DNA of 64,000 bases from contig DVIA01000055.1 of the NCBI GenBank assembly GCA_018711655.1, forward strand, positions 1-64,000. The letters run 5' to 3'. The notes under the pieces were generated by a model. That model saw only the letters and a program-made list of their open reading frames with translations, was not told where the DNA came from and did no database searches. Below are positions 45,068 through 53,556 of this stretch, in pieces (the stretch's first letter is position 1; every line of letters starts with the position of its first letter). Origin of the DNA: Candidatus Pullichristensenella avicola. GTDB lineage: Bacteria; Bacillota; Clostridia; Christensenellales; Aristaeellaceae. A program made the position numbers and the translations under genes.

Positions 45068-46318
45068 ATGGAGCGCAAGATCGACATCGTCATCATCGGC
45101 GGCGGCCCCGCGGGCCTGGCGGCGGCGCTTTCGGCGCGCGAACGCGCCCCGGAAGCGAGCGTGCTCATCCTCGAACGCGACCGCGCCCTGGGCGGCATTT
45201 TGCAGCAGTGCATTCACAACGGCTTTGGCCTGCATTACTTCGGCGAGGAACTGACCGGGCCGGAGTATGTAGACCGCTTTATCCGCCGCCTGGAGGGCAA
45301 AAACATCGAAGTCTGGCTGGATACGATGGTGCTGGAGATCGGCGAAGGCCGCCGCGTGGTCTGCGTCAGCGCCGAGCGCGGCCTGGTGGCGCTCAACGCC
45401 GGCGCAGTGGTGCTGGCCATGGGCTGCCGCGAACGTCCGCGCGGCGCGCTCATTCCCGGAACGCGTCCGGCGGGCGTGTATACGGCCGGCACGGCGCAGC
45501 GCCTGAACAACATCGACGGGTATCTGCCGGGAAAGCGCATCGTCATTCTCGGCTCGGGCGACATCGGCCTGATCATGGCCCGGCGCATGACCTGGGAGGG
45601 CGCGAAGGTGGAACTGGTGGCGGAGATCATGCCCTATTCCAGCGGCCTTAAGCGCAACATCGTGCAGTGTTTGGAGGACAACGACATACCGCTTCTGTTC
45701 AACCACACGGTCACGCGCGTGCATGGGCGCGAGCGCGTGGAGGGCGTGACCGTCAGCGAGGTCGATCCTGCAACCCGCCTGCCCATCCGCGGCACGGCGC
45801 GCTTCGTGCCCTGCGACACGCTTCTGTTGTCGGTCGGCCTGATCCCTGAAAACGAGTTGTCCCGCGGCGCGGGCGTGGAAATTGACGCCGTTACCGGCGG
45901 CGCAGTCGTAGACGAGCGGCGCCAGACCTCGGTCGGGGGCATATTCGCCTGCGGCAACGTACTGCATGTGCACGATCTGGTGGACAACGTATCTGTCGAG
46001 GCCGCCATCGCCGGCCAGGCCGCGGCCGAATATGCGCTGGCGGGCGAAAAAACGGCCCCGCAGCGCGCGGTGCAGGCCGGGCGCGGCGTGCGCTATGTGG
46101 TCCCGCAACGCATTCGCGCCGGGGCAAGCGGCAATCTGGACCTCTATTTCCGCGTGGATAACGTCTACCGCGGCGCGACGCTGGAGGTGCTCTGCGGCGA
46201 GGACGTCATCCTGCGGCGCAAGCGCCCCATTGTCACGCCCGGCGAAATGGAAAAGATCGCCATCGACCTTGCCGCCGTGACCGCGGATGTAACCGTGCGC
46301 CTCGCGGCGGACGCTTAG
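45068..46318 (+). CDS. Pyridine-nucleotide-disulphide-type oxidoreductase partner
   Basis: The 416-residue flavoprotein begins with IVIIGGGPAGLAAALSAR and has a second dinucleotide fold (RIVILGSGDIGLIMARRM) plus the ATGGxRE-like LAMGCRERPRG. It is the companion subunit found after GlpA-like proteins in Clostridia and probably passes electrons between G3P and an NAD or quinone-independent acceptor. It begins 2 bp after the preceding stop. Confidence 0.88.
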   Translation: MERKIDIVIIGGGPAGLAAALSARERAPEASVLILERDRALGGILQQCIHNGFGLHYFGEELTGPEYVDRFIRRLEGKNIEVWLDTMVLEIGEGRRVVCVSAERGLVALNAGAVVLAMGCRERPRGALIPGTRPAGVYTAGTAQRLNNIDGYLPGKRIVILGSGDIGLIMARRMTWEGAKVELVAEIMPYSSGLKRNIVQCLEDNDIPLLFNHTVTRVHGRERVEGVTVSEVDPATRLPIRGTARFVPCDTLLLSVGLIPENELSRGAGVEIDAVTGGAVVDERRQTSVGGIFACGNVLHVHDLVDNVSVEAAIAGQAAAEYALAGEKTAPQRAVQAGRGVRYVVPQRIRAGASGNLDLYFRVDNVYRGATLEVLCGEDVILRRKRPIVTPGEMEKIAIDLAAVTADVTVRLAADA

Positions 46319-46329
46319 GAGGTGCGGGC

Positions 46330-46701
46330 ATGGAAAACCGTGAATTGACCTGCATCGTCTGCCCCATGGGCTGCCGCGTGACGGTGGAATTGGATGGCGG
46401 CGAAATGCGCTTTTCGGGCAACCAGTGCAAGCGCGGCGAAGCTTATTGCCGCCAGGAAGTCTCCTGTCCGATGCGCACCGTGACCTCGCTGGTGGCCGTT
46501 GAAGGCGCGGAGCATCCGCTTTGCCCGGTCAAGACCGCCGCGCCTGTTCCGCGCGAGAAGATTCCCGAGGTTCTCGCCAAACTGCGCTGCGCGCGCGTAC
46601 ACGCGCCCATCGCCATCGGCGACGTACTCGTTCGCGATATCGCCGGCACAGGCGTAGACCTCGTCGCCACGGACGCGCGTCCTCTGCGCGCGGAAACCTG
46701 A
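46330..46701 (+). CDS. DUF1667 Cys-rich protein
   Basis: The 123-residue protein starts MENRELTCIVCPMGCRVTVE and has CPVKTAAPVP, with conserved Cys residues that may hold a metal or Fe-S centre. DUF1667 proteins are encoded after GlpA/GlpB-like pairs and take the place of GlpC. AGGAGGTGC precedes the ATG. Confidence 0.9.
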   Translation: MENRELTCIVCPMGCRVTVELDGGEMRFSGNQCKRGEAYCRQEVSCPMRTVTSLVAVEGAEHPLCPVKTAAPVPREKIPEVLAKLRCARVHAPIAIGDVLVRDIAGTGVDLVATDARPLRAET

Positions 46702-46715
46702 GAAACGGACAGATT

Positions 46716-46752
46716 GCAAACGGCGTCGGACAGACATCTCCGGCGCCGTTTG
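46716..46752 (+). terminator. Terminator of the GlpA-like operon
   Basis: GCAAACGGCG (46716-46725) pairs with CGCCGTTTGC (46743-46752), 15 bp after the DUF1667 stop. No long T-run follows, so efficiency is uncertain. Confidence 0.6.
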
Positions 46753-47069
46753 CCATTGAAACGCAGCCCGCGACAACCGGATGCAGGCCGCGCCTCGATC
46801 GCCCGAAAACCGGCGCGGCCAAAGCGCAAACGCGCCGCCCTCAGGCCATCCTTTTGCCGGCACAGCAAACCCCTCCCGCCGCGCCCATCCCGCGCCGCAG
46901 GCCGCTTCCCCGCACGCGCCCGCGCCTGACTTTCTGGATAGCGCAAAAACTGATCTTCACCCTCCGCGCGCCGGCGTTTTGCGGCGCGCTTTTCCATTTG
47001 CCGGAAATGGGTTGACGCTTTCCCGCATGCGCCCGATTTCCCAGGTTCCATTGCAGGCGGCGCGAACAT
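46753..47069. other. GC-rich degenerate intergenic sequence
   Basis: No gene is seen. The sequence is rich in CCGCGCC/CGCGCC tracts, and its translations are Arg/Pro/Ala-rich with no homology. Confidence 0.45.
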
Positions 47070-47101
47070 AAAAAACCGCCCCCACAGAATCGTGGAGGCG
47101 G
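47070..47101 (-). terminator. Intrinsic terminator of the sugar-acid operon
   Basis: On the minus strand CCGCCTCCAC pairs with GTGGGGGCGG around GATTCT and is followed by TTTTTT. Confidence 0.92.
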
Positions 47102-47131
47102 ACGGTTTCGGGTTCCTGCGCGCGACCCCGT

Positions 47132-48154
47132 TCAGCGTTGGACGCGTCCGGAACCGTCGCCGCGCACGAGGCGCTCGACCTCGGCGACGGTGGAAAGGTT
47201 GAAATCCATCTCGATGGAATGCTTCAGGCAGGAGGCCGCCGCCGCGTACTCAATGGTGCGCTGCGGATCGAAGCCGTTCATCTTGCCGTAGAGCAGGCCC
47301 GCGCTGAAGGAATCGCCGCCGCCGACGCGATCGACGATATGAATGGCGTAATTGCGCGAGAAATACGCCTCGCCGCCAGTGTAGAGCAGCGCCGCCCATT
47401 CGTTGTCCGAAGCGCTGATGCTCTTGCGCAGCGTGATGGCCACTTCCTTGACGCCATAGCGCTGGCAGATCTGCCGGGCCACGTCCACATAGCCCTCGCG
47501 GCTGAGCCGTCCGGCCACGACGTCGCTGCCCGCAGCGCGAATGCCCAGCACCTTGTCGGCATCCTCTTCATTGGCCACGACCAGGTCAAATTCCGGCATC
47601 ACCGTTTCCATACAGGCGCGGGCTTCCGCCTCGCTCCACATATTTTTGCGGTAGTTGAGGTCGCAGCTTACGGCCACGCCGCGTTTTTTCGCCTCGCGAA
47701 CGGCGTGGCGGAACACTTCCGGCATCGTGGGGCTCAGCGCCGGGGTAATACCGGTGCTGTGCAGGCGCTCGGCGCCGTCAAAAATGGCGTCCCAGTCAAA
47801 ATCCTCGGCGCGCGCGGTGGCAATGGAGGAATACTTGCGATCGTAAACCACCTTGCCCGGGCGCTGCGACGCGCCCTTTTCCACATAGAAAACGCCCATG
47901 CGCTCGCCGCCAAAGGCGACGTGGCGCACGCCCACGCCGTATTTGCGCAGCGTGGCCAAGCCGGCGCGGGCAATGTCGTTGTCGGGAAGGCGGGTGACGA
48001 ACTCGGTTTCCATGCCCATCATGGCCAGGGAAACGCAGACATTGGCCTCCGCGCCGGTGTAGTTGACGTCAAACTGGCTGCATTGTATGAAGCGCTGGTA
48101 ACCCGGCGGGCCGAGGCGCACCATAAAATCGCCAAAACCAATCAATTTGCCCAT
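47132..48154 (-). CDS. PfkB-family sugar kinase, 2-keto-3-deoxygluconate kinase type
   Basis: The 340-residue kinase begins MGKLIGFGDFMVRLGPPGYQ and has the PfkB signature with the catalytic base (DRVGGGDSFSAGLLYG) and GAEANVCVSLAMMG. The sequence is closest to KDG kinases, which phosphorylate 2-keto-3-deoxygluconate before aldol cleavage. It is last in the operon, 4 bp after dhaL. It fits upstream of the KDPG aldolase encoded in the same operon. Confidence 0.85.
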   Translation of the reverse strand: MGKLIGFGDFMVRLGPPGYQRFIQCSQFDVNYTGAEANVCVSLAMMGMETEFVTRLPDNDIARAGLATLRKYGVGVRHVAFGGERMGVFYVEKGASQRPGKVVYDRKYSSIATARAEDFDWDAIFDGAERLHSTGITPALSPTMPEVFRHAVREAKKRGVAVSCDLNYRKNMWSEAEARACMETVMPEFDLVVANEEDADKVLGIRAAGSDVVAGRLSREGYVDVARQICQRYGVKEVAITLRKSISASDNEWAALLYTGGEAYFSRNYAIHIVDRVGGGDSFSAGLLYGKMNGFDPQRTIEYAAAASCLKHSIEMDFNLSTVAEVERLVRGDGSGRVQR

Positions 48155-48158
48155 GGCG

Positions 48159-48803
48159 TCATTTCCCTCCGCGAATGTAATTCGCCAGACCGCGCACCAC
48201 GAGCTGCCCTGCAACGGCGCCCTGATCTTCCACGCCGGCGGCGCGGGCGGCGAACACAGCCGCCTTGCCGAACTTGGGCGTCATATCGCGCGTGGCGATC
48301 ACGCCCTCGTCCGCGCCGCGCACGGCGGCCTCCGCCACCGAAACAAGCGTCGCGCCGGGCTGCGCCGCAGCCTGGGCGGCGGCGTCCGCGGCCGGGCCGA
48401 TGGCGTCGAGCACCGTGCGGTCTCCGCGCTGGCACTTGCCGCGCTTCTGGATGCCGGCGGCGTAGCCTTCCAGGAAACCGGCAAATTCCGCCGGGCCGAT
48501 CGCCTCGCAGCCGGAAAGGCGCTTGCCGCCCTCCATGACGCCGCTGGACATGAGCGTTCCCATGGTCGAGGGCACGACGCTGCTCATCTTCATGCCGGCC
48601 TTGGCAAGGCGCTTGCCCAGGTCGGCCTCGTCGATGTCGGCAATCAGGCCGGGCAGCGCGCCAAAGCCCTTTTTCATCGTCAGGCCCAGATCGCCGTCGC
48701 CCATATTGGCGTCCATTGCGCAAAGGCGCTCGGCATTTTCGGCCATGATCGCGGCCACGCTGTCAAACAGCGCGGTCAGTTCCGCCATTGTGATCTTCTC
48801 CAT
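48159..48803 (-). CDS. dhaL: DhaL-family dihydroxyacetone kinase subunit
   Basis: The 214-residue protein holds the ADP/ATP site of PTS-type dihydroxyacetone kinase: DANMGDGDLGLTMKKG (metal-binding Asp residues), SSVVPSTMGTLMSSG and GDRTVLDAIGPAADA. It starts 9 bp after dhaK. No dhaM or other PTS gene is nearby, so the phosphate donor may be ATP or a remote EIIA. Confidence 0.9.
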   Translation of the reverse strand: MEKITMAELTALFDSVAAIMAENAERLCAMDANMGDGDLGLTMKKGFGALPGLIADIDEADLGKRLAKAGMKMSSVVPSTMGTLMSSGVMEGGKRLSGCEAIGPAEFAGFLEGYAAGIQKRGKCQRGDRTVLDAIGPAADAAAQAAAQPGATLVSVAEAAVRGADEGVIATRDMTPKFGKAAVFAARAAGVEDQGAVAGQLVVRGLANYIRGGK

Positions 48804-48812
48804 GTTCGCACC

Positions 48813-49805
48813 TCACATCTGGGTATAGAAGGGCGTGTGCGCCGGGGCGTCGAGCAGGGCCTTGAGTTCGTCGTCCAACTGCATGACGCTGATGGACGCG
48901 CCGGCCATTTCCATGGAAGTTGCGTACTCGCCCACGAACGTGCGGTAAATCTTCACGCCGCGCGCTTCCAACTGCCTGGAAACGCTTCCGGAAAGGATGT
49001 AAAGCTCCTCCTGCGAGGTCGCGCCCAGGCCGTTGATGAGCAGGGCGACTTCCCCGCCCTCGGCGACGGGCATGTCCTTGAGGATCTCGCCGACGGATTC
49101 CTCCGCCAACGCGTCCGCAGTCTTGATCGGCCCGTTCCACACGCCGGGTTCGCCATGGATGCCCATGCCCATGGCCATTTCACCCTCTTCGAGGGTGAAG
49201 TTGGGCTTGCCGACTTCGGGAATGACGCAGGGCGTGAGCGCGAAGCCCACCGTGCGCGTGCGGTCCTTGGCCTTCTGGGCCACGGCAAGCACCTCGTCGA
49301 GCGATTTCAGTTGCGCGGCGGCGGCGCCGGCGCACTTGTAAAGGAAGAAGATGCCGGCCACGCCGCGGCGGGTATCCACCGAGGCGGAGGAGAGCACATC
49401 GTCCGCGCCGACGATGGAGCGCGTTTCGATGTCCTCCAGTTCGCACATCTCCGCGGCCATGTCGAAGTTCATGATATCGCCGGTGTAGTTGCCGTACAGA
49501 TAGAGCACGCCGGCGCCATTTTCCACTTCCTTGGTGACGTTGAAAATCTGCTCGGCCGACGGGGACTGGAACACGCCGCCCACGCCGCAGCCGTCGAGCA
49601 TGCCCTCGCCCACATAGCCCAGGAACAGGGGAAGATGCCCCGTGCCGCCGCCGGTGATGATGGCGACCTTGCCGGGATGCTTTTTGGCAATGCAGTAGCA
49701 GCGCAGGTCGTCGGCGGTGCATTTGACGCAATCCGCATGCGCGGCGTAGATGCCCCGGAGCATATCGTCGGTATAGTTCTCCGGCGCGTTCATGATCTTT
49801 TTCAT
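48813..49805 (-). CDS. dhaK: DhaK-family dihydroxyacetone kinase subunit
   Basis: The 330-residue protein binds the carbonyl substrate. It has IITGGGTGHLPLFLGYVG and YLYGNYTGDIMNFDMAAE, and the conserved His of MGIHGEPGVWN that forms the hemiaminal bond to dihydroxyacetone. The substrate here may be dihydroxyacetone, glyceraldehyde or a related ketose released by an aldolase in the operon. It starts behind AAGGAGG. Confidence 0.9.
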   Translation of the reverse strand: MKKIMNAPENYTDDMLRGIYAAHADCVKCTADDLRCYCIAKKHPGKVAIITGGGTGHLPLFLGYVGEGMLDGCGVGGVFQSPSAEQIFNVTKEVENGAGVLYLYGNYTGDIMNFDMAAEMCELEDIETRSIVGADDVLSSASVDTRRGVAGIFFLYKCAGAAAAQLKSLDEVLAVAQKAKDRTRTVGFALTPCVIPEVGKPNFTLEEGEMAMGMGIHGEPGVWNGPIKTADALAEESVGEILKDMPVAEGGEVALLINGLGATSQEELYILSGSVSRQLEARGVKIYRTFVGEYATSMEMAGASISVMQLDDELKALLDAPAHTPFYTQM

Positions 49806-49827
49806 GACGTTTCCTCCTTGATTGATC

Positions 49828-50805
49828 TCAGTTGCGTTTGAGCAGATGGATGGCGAAGCCGCCGATCTCCTCCTCCAGATACACGGCGATGAGCCGGCCC
49901 TGCGCGTCTACGTTCTTAAACTCTTCGCGCAGGCGCACGCCGCGCGCGCGCAGGTTGGCTGCGGCGCGTTCGACGCTGTAGGTGCCAATGGCGATATGGC
50001 CCTTTTCGCCGGGGAACGCCTCCTTGCAGCATTCCACCGCCGTACCGGCGAAATCAGACCTGCCGCCGGGAAGGTAAGGCAGATCAAAGATTTCGGCCAG
50101 GCGGCGGGCGTTGGCTTCGCCGTCGTCGCGGCCGCCGTTGATGCCGACGTGCATGATCTGGAAGCCCAGCGAGGCGCGCACCGCCTCGCGGCACAGGGCG
50201 GTGATCCCCGCCCATTCCCCGGCCTGCACCAGCGCGGCCGGGGCCATGCAGCTTCCGCCCACCGCGGCCACGCGCTCGCAGGAAAGGTAAGCGGGTATGT
50301 TGGCCAGGGTGATGCCCGAAGTGGGCACGAAGCGGACGTCCCGGTAAGGACCGCACAGTTCGCGGATGGTCTTTACCCCGCCAAGCTGCTCGGATGGGAA
50401 GAACTTGAACAGGCGGAGGCCCGCCTCGCGGCCCGCCTCGATCTCGGTGGGCGTCACGCAACCGGGCAGCACCGGTATGCCGGCCGCCTGGCAGTGGGAT
50501 ACCACCTTGGGATTGAACCCCGGCGTGACGATGTAATCCGCGCCTGCGGCGAGGGCGTCGTCCACCTGCGCGCAGGTAAGCACCGTGCCCGCGCCGGCGA
50601 GCATGGCGGGATCCTCGGCCTTGATGCGCCGCAGCGATTCCAGGGCCGTATCGTTGCGCAGCGTGACCTCCAGAATGGGAATACCGCCCGCGCGCAGCGC
50701 TTTTGCAAGCGGCGCGGCCAGTTCCGGCCGGGGAATGTTGATTACCGGCACGATGCCCACTTCGGCGATGGCGTCAAAACAGTTGCGCTGAACCTCGTTT
50801 TCCAT
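49828..50805 (-). CDS. KDPG/KHG aldolase fused to a VOC (glyoxalase-like) domain
   Basis: Residues about 1-205 form a class I aldolase: GIVPVINIPRPELAAPLAKA, the Glu of ILEVTLRND and the Schiff-base Lys of LRLFKFFPSEQLGG. Residues about 215-325 form a VOC-like fold (LGFQIMHVGINGGRD, KGHIAIGTYSVERAAANLR, IGGFAIHLLKRN). Ordinary Eda is about 210 residues, so the C-terminal domain is an extra 110. It lies 21 bp after the DapA-family gene and precedes dhaK. Confidence 0.88.
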   Translation of the reverse strand: MENEVQRNCFDAIAEVGIVPVINIPRPELAAPLAKALRAGGIPILEVTLRNDTALESLRRIKAEDPAMLAGAGTVLTCAQVDDALAAGADYIVTPGFNPKVVSHCQAAGIPVLPGCVTPTEIEAGREAGLRLFKFFPSEQLGGVKTIRELCGPYRDVRFVPTSGITLANIPAYLSCERVAAVGGSCMAPAALVQAGEWAGITALCREAVRASLGFQIMHVGINGGRDDGEANARRLAEIFDLPYLPGGRSDFAGTAVECCKEAFPGEKGHIAIGTYSVERAAANLRARGVRLREEFKNVDAQGRLIAVYLEEEIGGFAIHLLKRN

Positions 50806-50826
50806 ACGTCTTTTCCCCTCCGCGCC

Positions 50827-51711
50827 TTAGATGTACTTGGCGACGGCCTTGCGCAGTTCGGCGACGTCCTCCTCGCTCAGATCCAGCAGCGGCCGGCGCA
50901 TGTGCCCGCCGGGAATGCCGCGCATGGTGAGTATGTTCTTGAAAATGGACATATCCGCGCCGCTCTTCATCAGCCACACCAGGTCGTTGGCCTTGTCCTG
51001 CGCGGCGCGCGCGCCGGCCAGGTCGCCGGCGAGGTACTTCTTATACACTTCCACAAATGGCTCCGGGAAGGGGCCGGAGCAGCCGGACACCGTGCCGTCG
51101 CACCCCATCACCAGGGCGGAGAGGAAGAGGTGGTCCGCGCCGAATACGACGGAGAACTTGCCGCCGTTGACGCGCTGATACTTGAGCAGCTGGGTCATGT
51201 CCGCAAGGCTGAACTTGATGCCGACCATGTTCGGGCACTCGGCGCAGACCTGTTCAAGCGCCTCGCAGCTCAGGCCGTTGTGCGCAAGCTGGGGAATGGC
51301 GTAGGCGTAAACGGAGAAATCCGGCGACACGCTTTTGCAAATGGCCTTGTAATACTCGGCCATGGCGCGGTCGTCCACGTTAAAGTAGGTGGGCGTCACC
51401 ACGCCGATGCCGTCCGCGCCGATGGCTTCGGCATGGCGGGCCAGGCGGATGGTCTCCTCCTGCGTCATGGCGCCCACATGCACAAACACCGTCACGCGGC
51501 CGGCCGCGGTTTTGACCACGGTTTCGGCAATGGCCTTGCGCTCCTCCTCGCTGCAGAGGAACATTTCGCCCGTGGTTCCGCAGGGGTAGAGGCAGTTTAC
51601 GCCCTTTTCGATGAGAAACTCGGTCTGCGCGCGCATCGCTTCCAGGTCCAGCTTACCCTGCTCGTCAAACGGCGTCGTCATGGCCGTAATCACACCGTAA
51701 AGCTTCTTCAT
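50827..51711 (-). CDS. DapA/N-acetylneuraminate lyase-family aldolase
   Basis: The 294-residue protein has the class I pyruvate-aldolase features: YPCGTTGEMFLCSEEER and the Schiff-base Lys in MVGIKFSLADMTQL, with AYAIPQLAHNG in place of the usual YNxP Tyr region. In this operon a sugar-acid dehydratase or lyase is more likely than lysine biosynthesis. The ATG ending at 51711 has GGAAAGG upstream; it is first in the operon. Confidence 0.85.
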   Translation of the reverse strand: MKKLYGVITAMTTPFDEQGKLDLEAMRAQTEFLIEKGVNCLYPCGTTGEMFLCSEEERKAIAETVVKTAAGRVTVFVHVGAMTQEETIRLARHAEAIGADGIGVVTPTYFNVDDRAMAEYYKAICKSVSPDFSVYAYAIPQLAHNGLSCEALEQVCAECPNMVGIKFSLADMTQLLKYQRVNGGKFSVVFGADHLFLSALVMGCDGTVSGCSGPFPEPFVEVYKKYLAGDLAGARAAQDKANDLVWLMKSGADMSIFKNILTMRGIPGGHMRRPLLDLSEEDVAELRKAVAKYI

Positions 51712-51811
51712 GCAAAACATCCTTTCCGCGCACGACGGCAAGGCCCGATGCCGTTCGTGCCTTATAGATTGTGTTCGTTTGTTCAGCAATCCTAAATCCC
51801 GCTCATTTTAC

Positions 51812-51840
51812 ATTTTATAACAATCCCGGCGCTTTGTCAA
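51812..51840 (-). promoter_or_regulatory. Promoter of the sugar-acid operon
   Basis: On the minus strand TTGACA (51835-51840), a 17-bp spacer and TAAAAT (51812-51817). A GCTGAAC motif (complement of 51781-51787) lies 25 bp downstream in the leader. Confidence 0.8.
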
Positions 51841-51913
51841 TACGAATGCGGCGTGGAATTCGCCGTTTGCGGCGCCTGCGCCGGCCAAAAATATCTGTCT
51901 GGAAAATTTGTAG

Positions 51914-51942
51914 TTGTTTTGTATCGCTGAACGGTTTATAAT
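51914..51942 (+). promoter_or_regulatory. Promoter and putative operator of the iclR gene
   Basis: TTGTTT (51914-51919), 17 bp and TATAAT (51937-51942). The motif GCTGAACGG (51926-51934) lies inside the spacer, where a bound regulator would block polymerase, fitting autorepression. Confidence 0.7.
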
Positions 51943-52036
51943 GGAACTTGCACATGCAAAGGCAAAGCGGCGTCCTTGTGCGGCCATGGCGCAAACGACG
52001 CCCACGATCAAACGATGAGGAAGGACTTGTATTTGT

Positions 52037-52894
52037 ATGAAATCAACGTCGGAACACGATGCCTGCGCCGCAAGCGGCGCGCTGGTCAACTCTGTTCTCA
52101 AGGCCATCGGCATCCTTGAATGCTTCACGCCCGTGCAGCGCGAGCTGACCCTTTCGCAGATCAGCCGCCATCTCGGCCTGCCCAAGAGCACGGCGCTGAA
52201 CCTGATCCGCACGCTGGAAAGCCGCGGATACCTGTTGTATTCGCACAATTCGCAGACCTACCAGCTCGGCTACAACGTCATGACCCTCAGCTACAACCTG
52301 CGCACCTCCATGCCGGTTATCCAGTATGCGCTGCCGTTTCTGGAAGAGTTGCAGGTCAAAACCGGGGAAAACATCTACCTGACCAGCCATGTGGACGGCC
52401 AGGTGCTCTATCTGGAGGGCGTCTATCCCAGCATCCGCATCGGCAACTACTCGGTGGCCGGCAAGCGGCTGCCGCTGCACTGCACCGGCTGCGGCAAGGC
52501 GATGCTCGCCTACTTGCCCGATGACGAATTCGAGGCCGTCCTCAAGCGCTGGGGGCTTCCGGCCATCACGCCGCATACCATTACCACGCGCGCGCGCATC
52601 GAACAGGAGTGCGCCGCCATTCGCGCGCGCGGCTACGCCACCGACCGCGAGGAAGAAACCCTCGGCGTCAAATGCGTGGCCGTCGCCATTCGCGACGGCA
52701 GCGGCTACCCCTGCGGCGCGGTCAGCATTTCCGGAACGACCATCAGCATGCGCGACGAGCTTTTGGAGGATTACGCCAAAATGATCGCCAGGGTTTGCAG
52801 CGTTCTGATCGCCAACGCCCATCAACTCCCCGCCGCGCAGCTGCGCGCCCAGGCCCTCGAAGCCTCGCGCATCGGCGCAGCGTCAGATTTGTGA
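52037..52894 (+). CDS. IclR-family transcriptional regulator
   Basis: The 285-residue protein has an N-terminal winged helix (LTLSQISRHLGLPKSTALNLI) and an IclR effector domain with GKRLPLHCTGCGKAMLAYL and EEETLGVKCVAVAIRDGSG. IclR proteins of this group respond to sugar acids or their keto-deoxy products. It is divergent from the catabolic operon and upstream of tctBAC, so it probably controls both. Confidence 0.92.
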   Translation: MKSTSEHDACAASGALVNSVLKAIGILECFTPVQRELTLSQISRHLGLPKSTALNLIRTLESRGYLLYSHNSQTYQLGYNVMTLSYNLRTSMPVIQYALPFLEELQVKTGENIYLTSHVDGQVLYLEGVYPSIRIGNYSVAGKRLPLHCTGCGKAMLAYLPDDEFEAVLKRWGLPAITPHTITTRARIEQECAAIRARGYATDREEETLGVKCVAVAIRDGSGYPCGAVSISGTTISMRDELLEDYAKMIARVCSVLIANAHQLPAAQLRAQALEASRIGAASDL

Positions 52895-52926
52895 TATACG
52901 CGTAAAAGTTTTAACCGCTTCAGCCC

Positions 52927-52972
52927 TTGACATTTCCCGCCACAAATGTTAATATCTATATAGCCGTTCAGC
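52927..52972 (+). promoter_or_regulatory. Promoter and putative operator of tctBAC
   Basis: TTGACA (52927-52932), a 17-bp spacer and TAATAT (52950-52955) are followed by CCGTTCAGC (52964-52972), the reverse complement of the GCTGAACGG motif found in the iclR promoter. Confidence 0.75.
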
Positions 52973-53003
52973 ATCCATGAATCTAATTCATAATTTACGC
53001 GAA

Positions 53004-53039
53004 ACGCCGCCGGGCGCGAAAAGCGTCCCGCGGCGGCGT
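53004..53039 (+). promoter_or_regulatory. GC-rich hairpin in the tctB leader
   Basis: ACGCCGCCG (53004-53012) pairs with CGGCGGCGT (53031-53039), 25 bp before tctB. It may protect the 5' end or attenuate expression; no anti-terminator partner is evident. Confidence 0.5.
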
Positions 53040-53064
53040 CCGCGAAAAGGGGTGACTTGCCGCT

Positions 53065-53541
53065 ATGAAACGATCATTTGATGGCGTCAAAAAATTGAAT
53101 GCCGGCATGATCATGGGCATTCTCTTTACGCTCTACAGCGTCTATTACCTCATCGAATCGTTCAAGTACCCATACTATAACCAGTACGGCGTGGGCCCGG
53201 GTTTCTTCCCCCGCTGGGTGGCGATCCTTGCCGTCATCGCGGGCATCGCGTATACGCTTTTGTCGATCTTCAAAGACAAAATCGCGCTGGGCGACGCTTT
53301 CCCCGGCGGCAAGGAATTGTTCAACGTGTTTTCCACGGTGGTGGCCATTCTGGCGTTCATCCTCATCGTGCATTACACGGGCTTCTGCATCGCCAGCACG
53401 TTGCTTCTGTTTATACTGTTCATCCGCTCCTATCCGTGGTGGAAGGCGCTGCTCTATGCCGTGATTGCGACGGCCATCGTCTTTGGCATTTTCAAAATCG
53501 GCTTCAGCGTGCCCGTACCGGTAAACGGCTGGGGCTTCTGA
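53065..53541 (+). CDS. tctB: Tripartite tricarboxylate transporter small subunit TctB
   Basis: The 158-residue membrane protein has four hydrophobic segments (about 13-30, 52-67, 85-105, 120-150), as TctB does, with YGVGPGFFPRWVAI near the first loop. AAAGGGGTG precedes the ATG. It is the first gene of the tctBAC unit. Confidence 0.85.
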   Translation: MKRSFDGVKKLNAGMIMGILFTLYSVYYLIESFKYPYYNQYGVGPGFFPRWVAILAVIAGIAYTLLSIFKDKIALGDAFPGGKELFNVFSTVVAILAFILIVHYTGFCIASTLLLFILFIRSYPWWKALLYAVIATAIVFGIFKIGFSVPVPVNGWGF

Positions 53542-53556
53542 TAGGAGGGAACGTCG

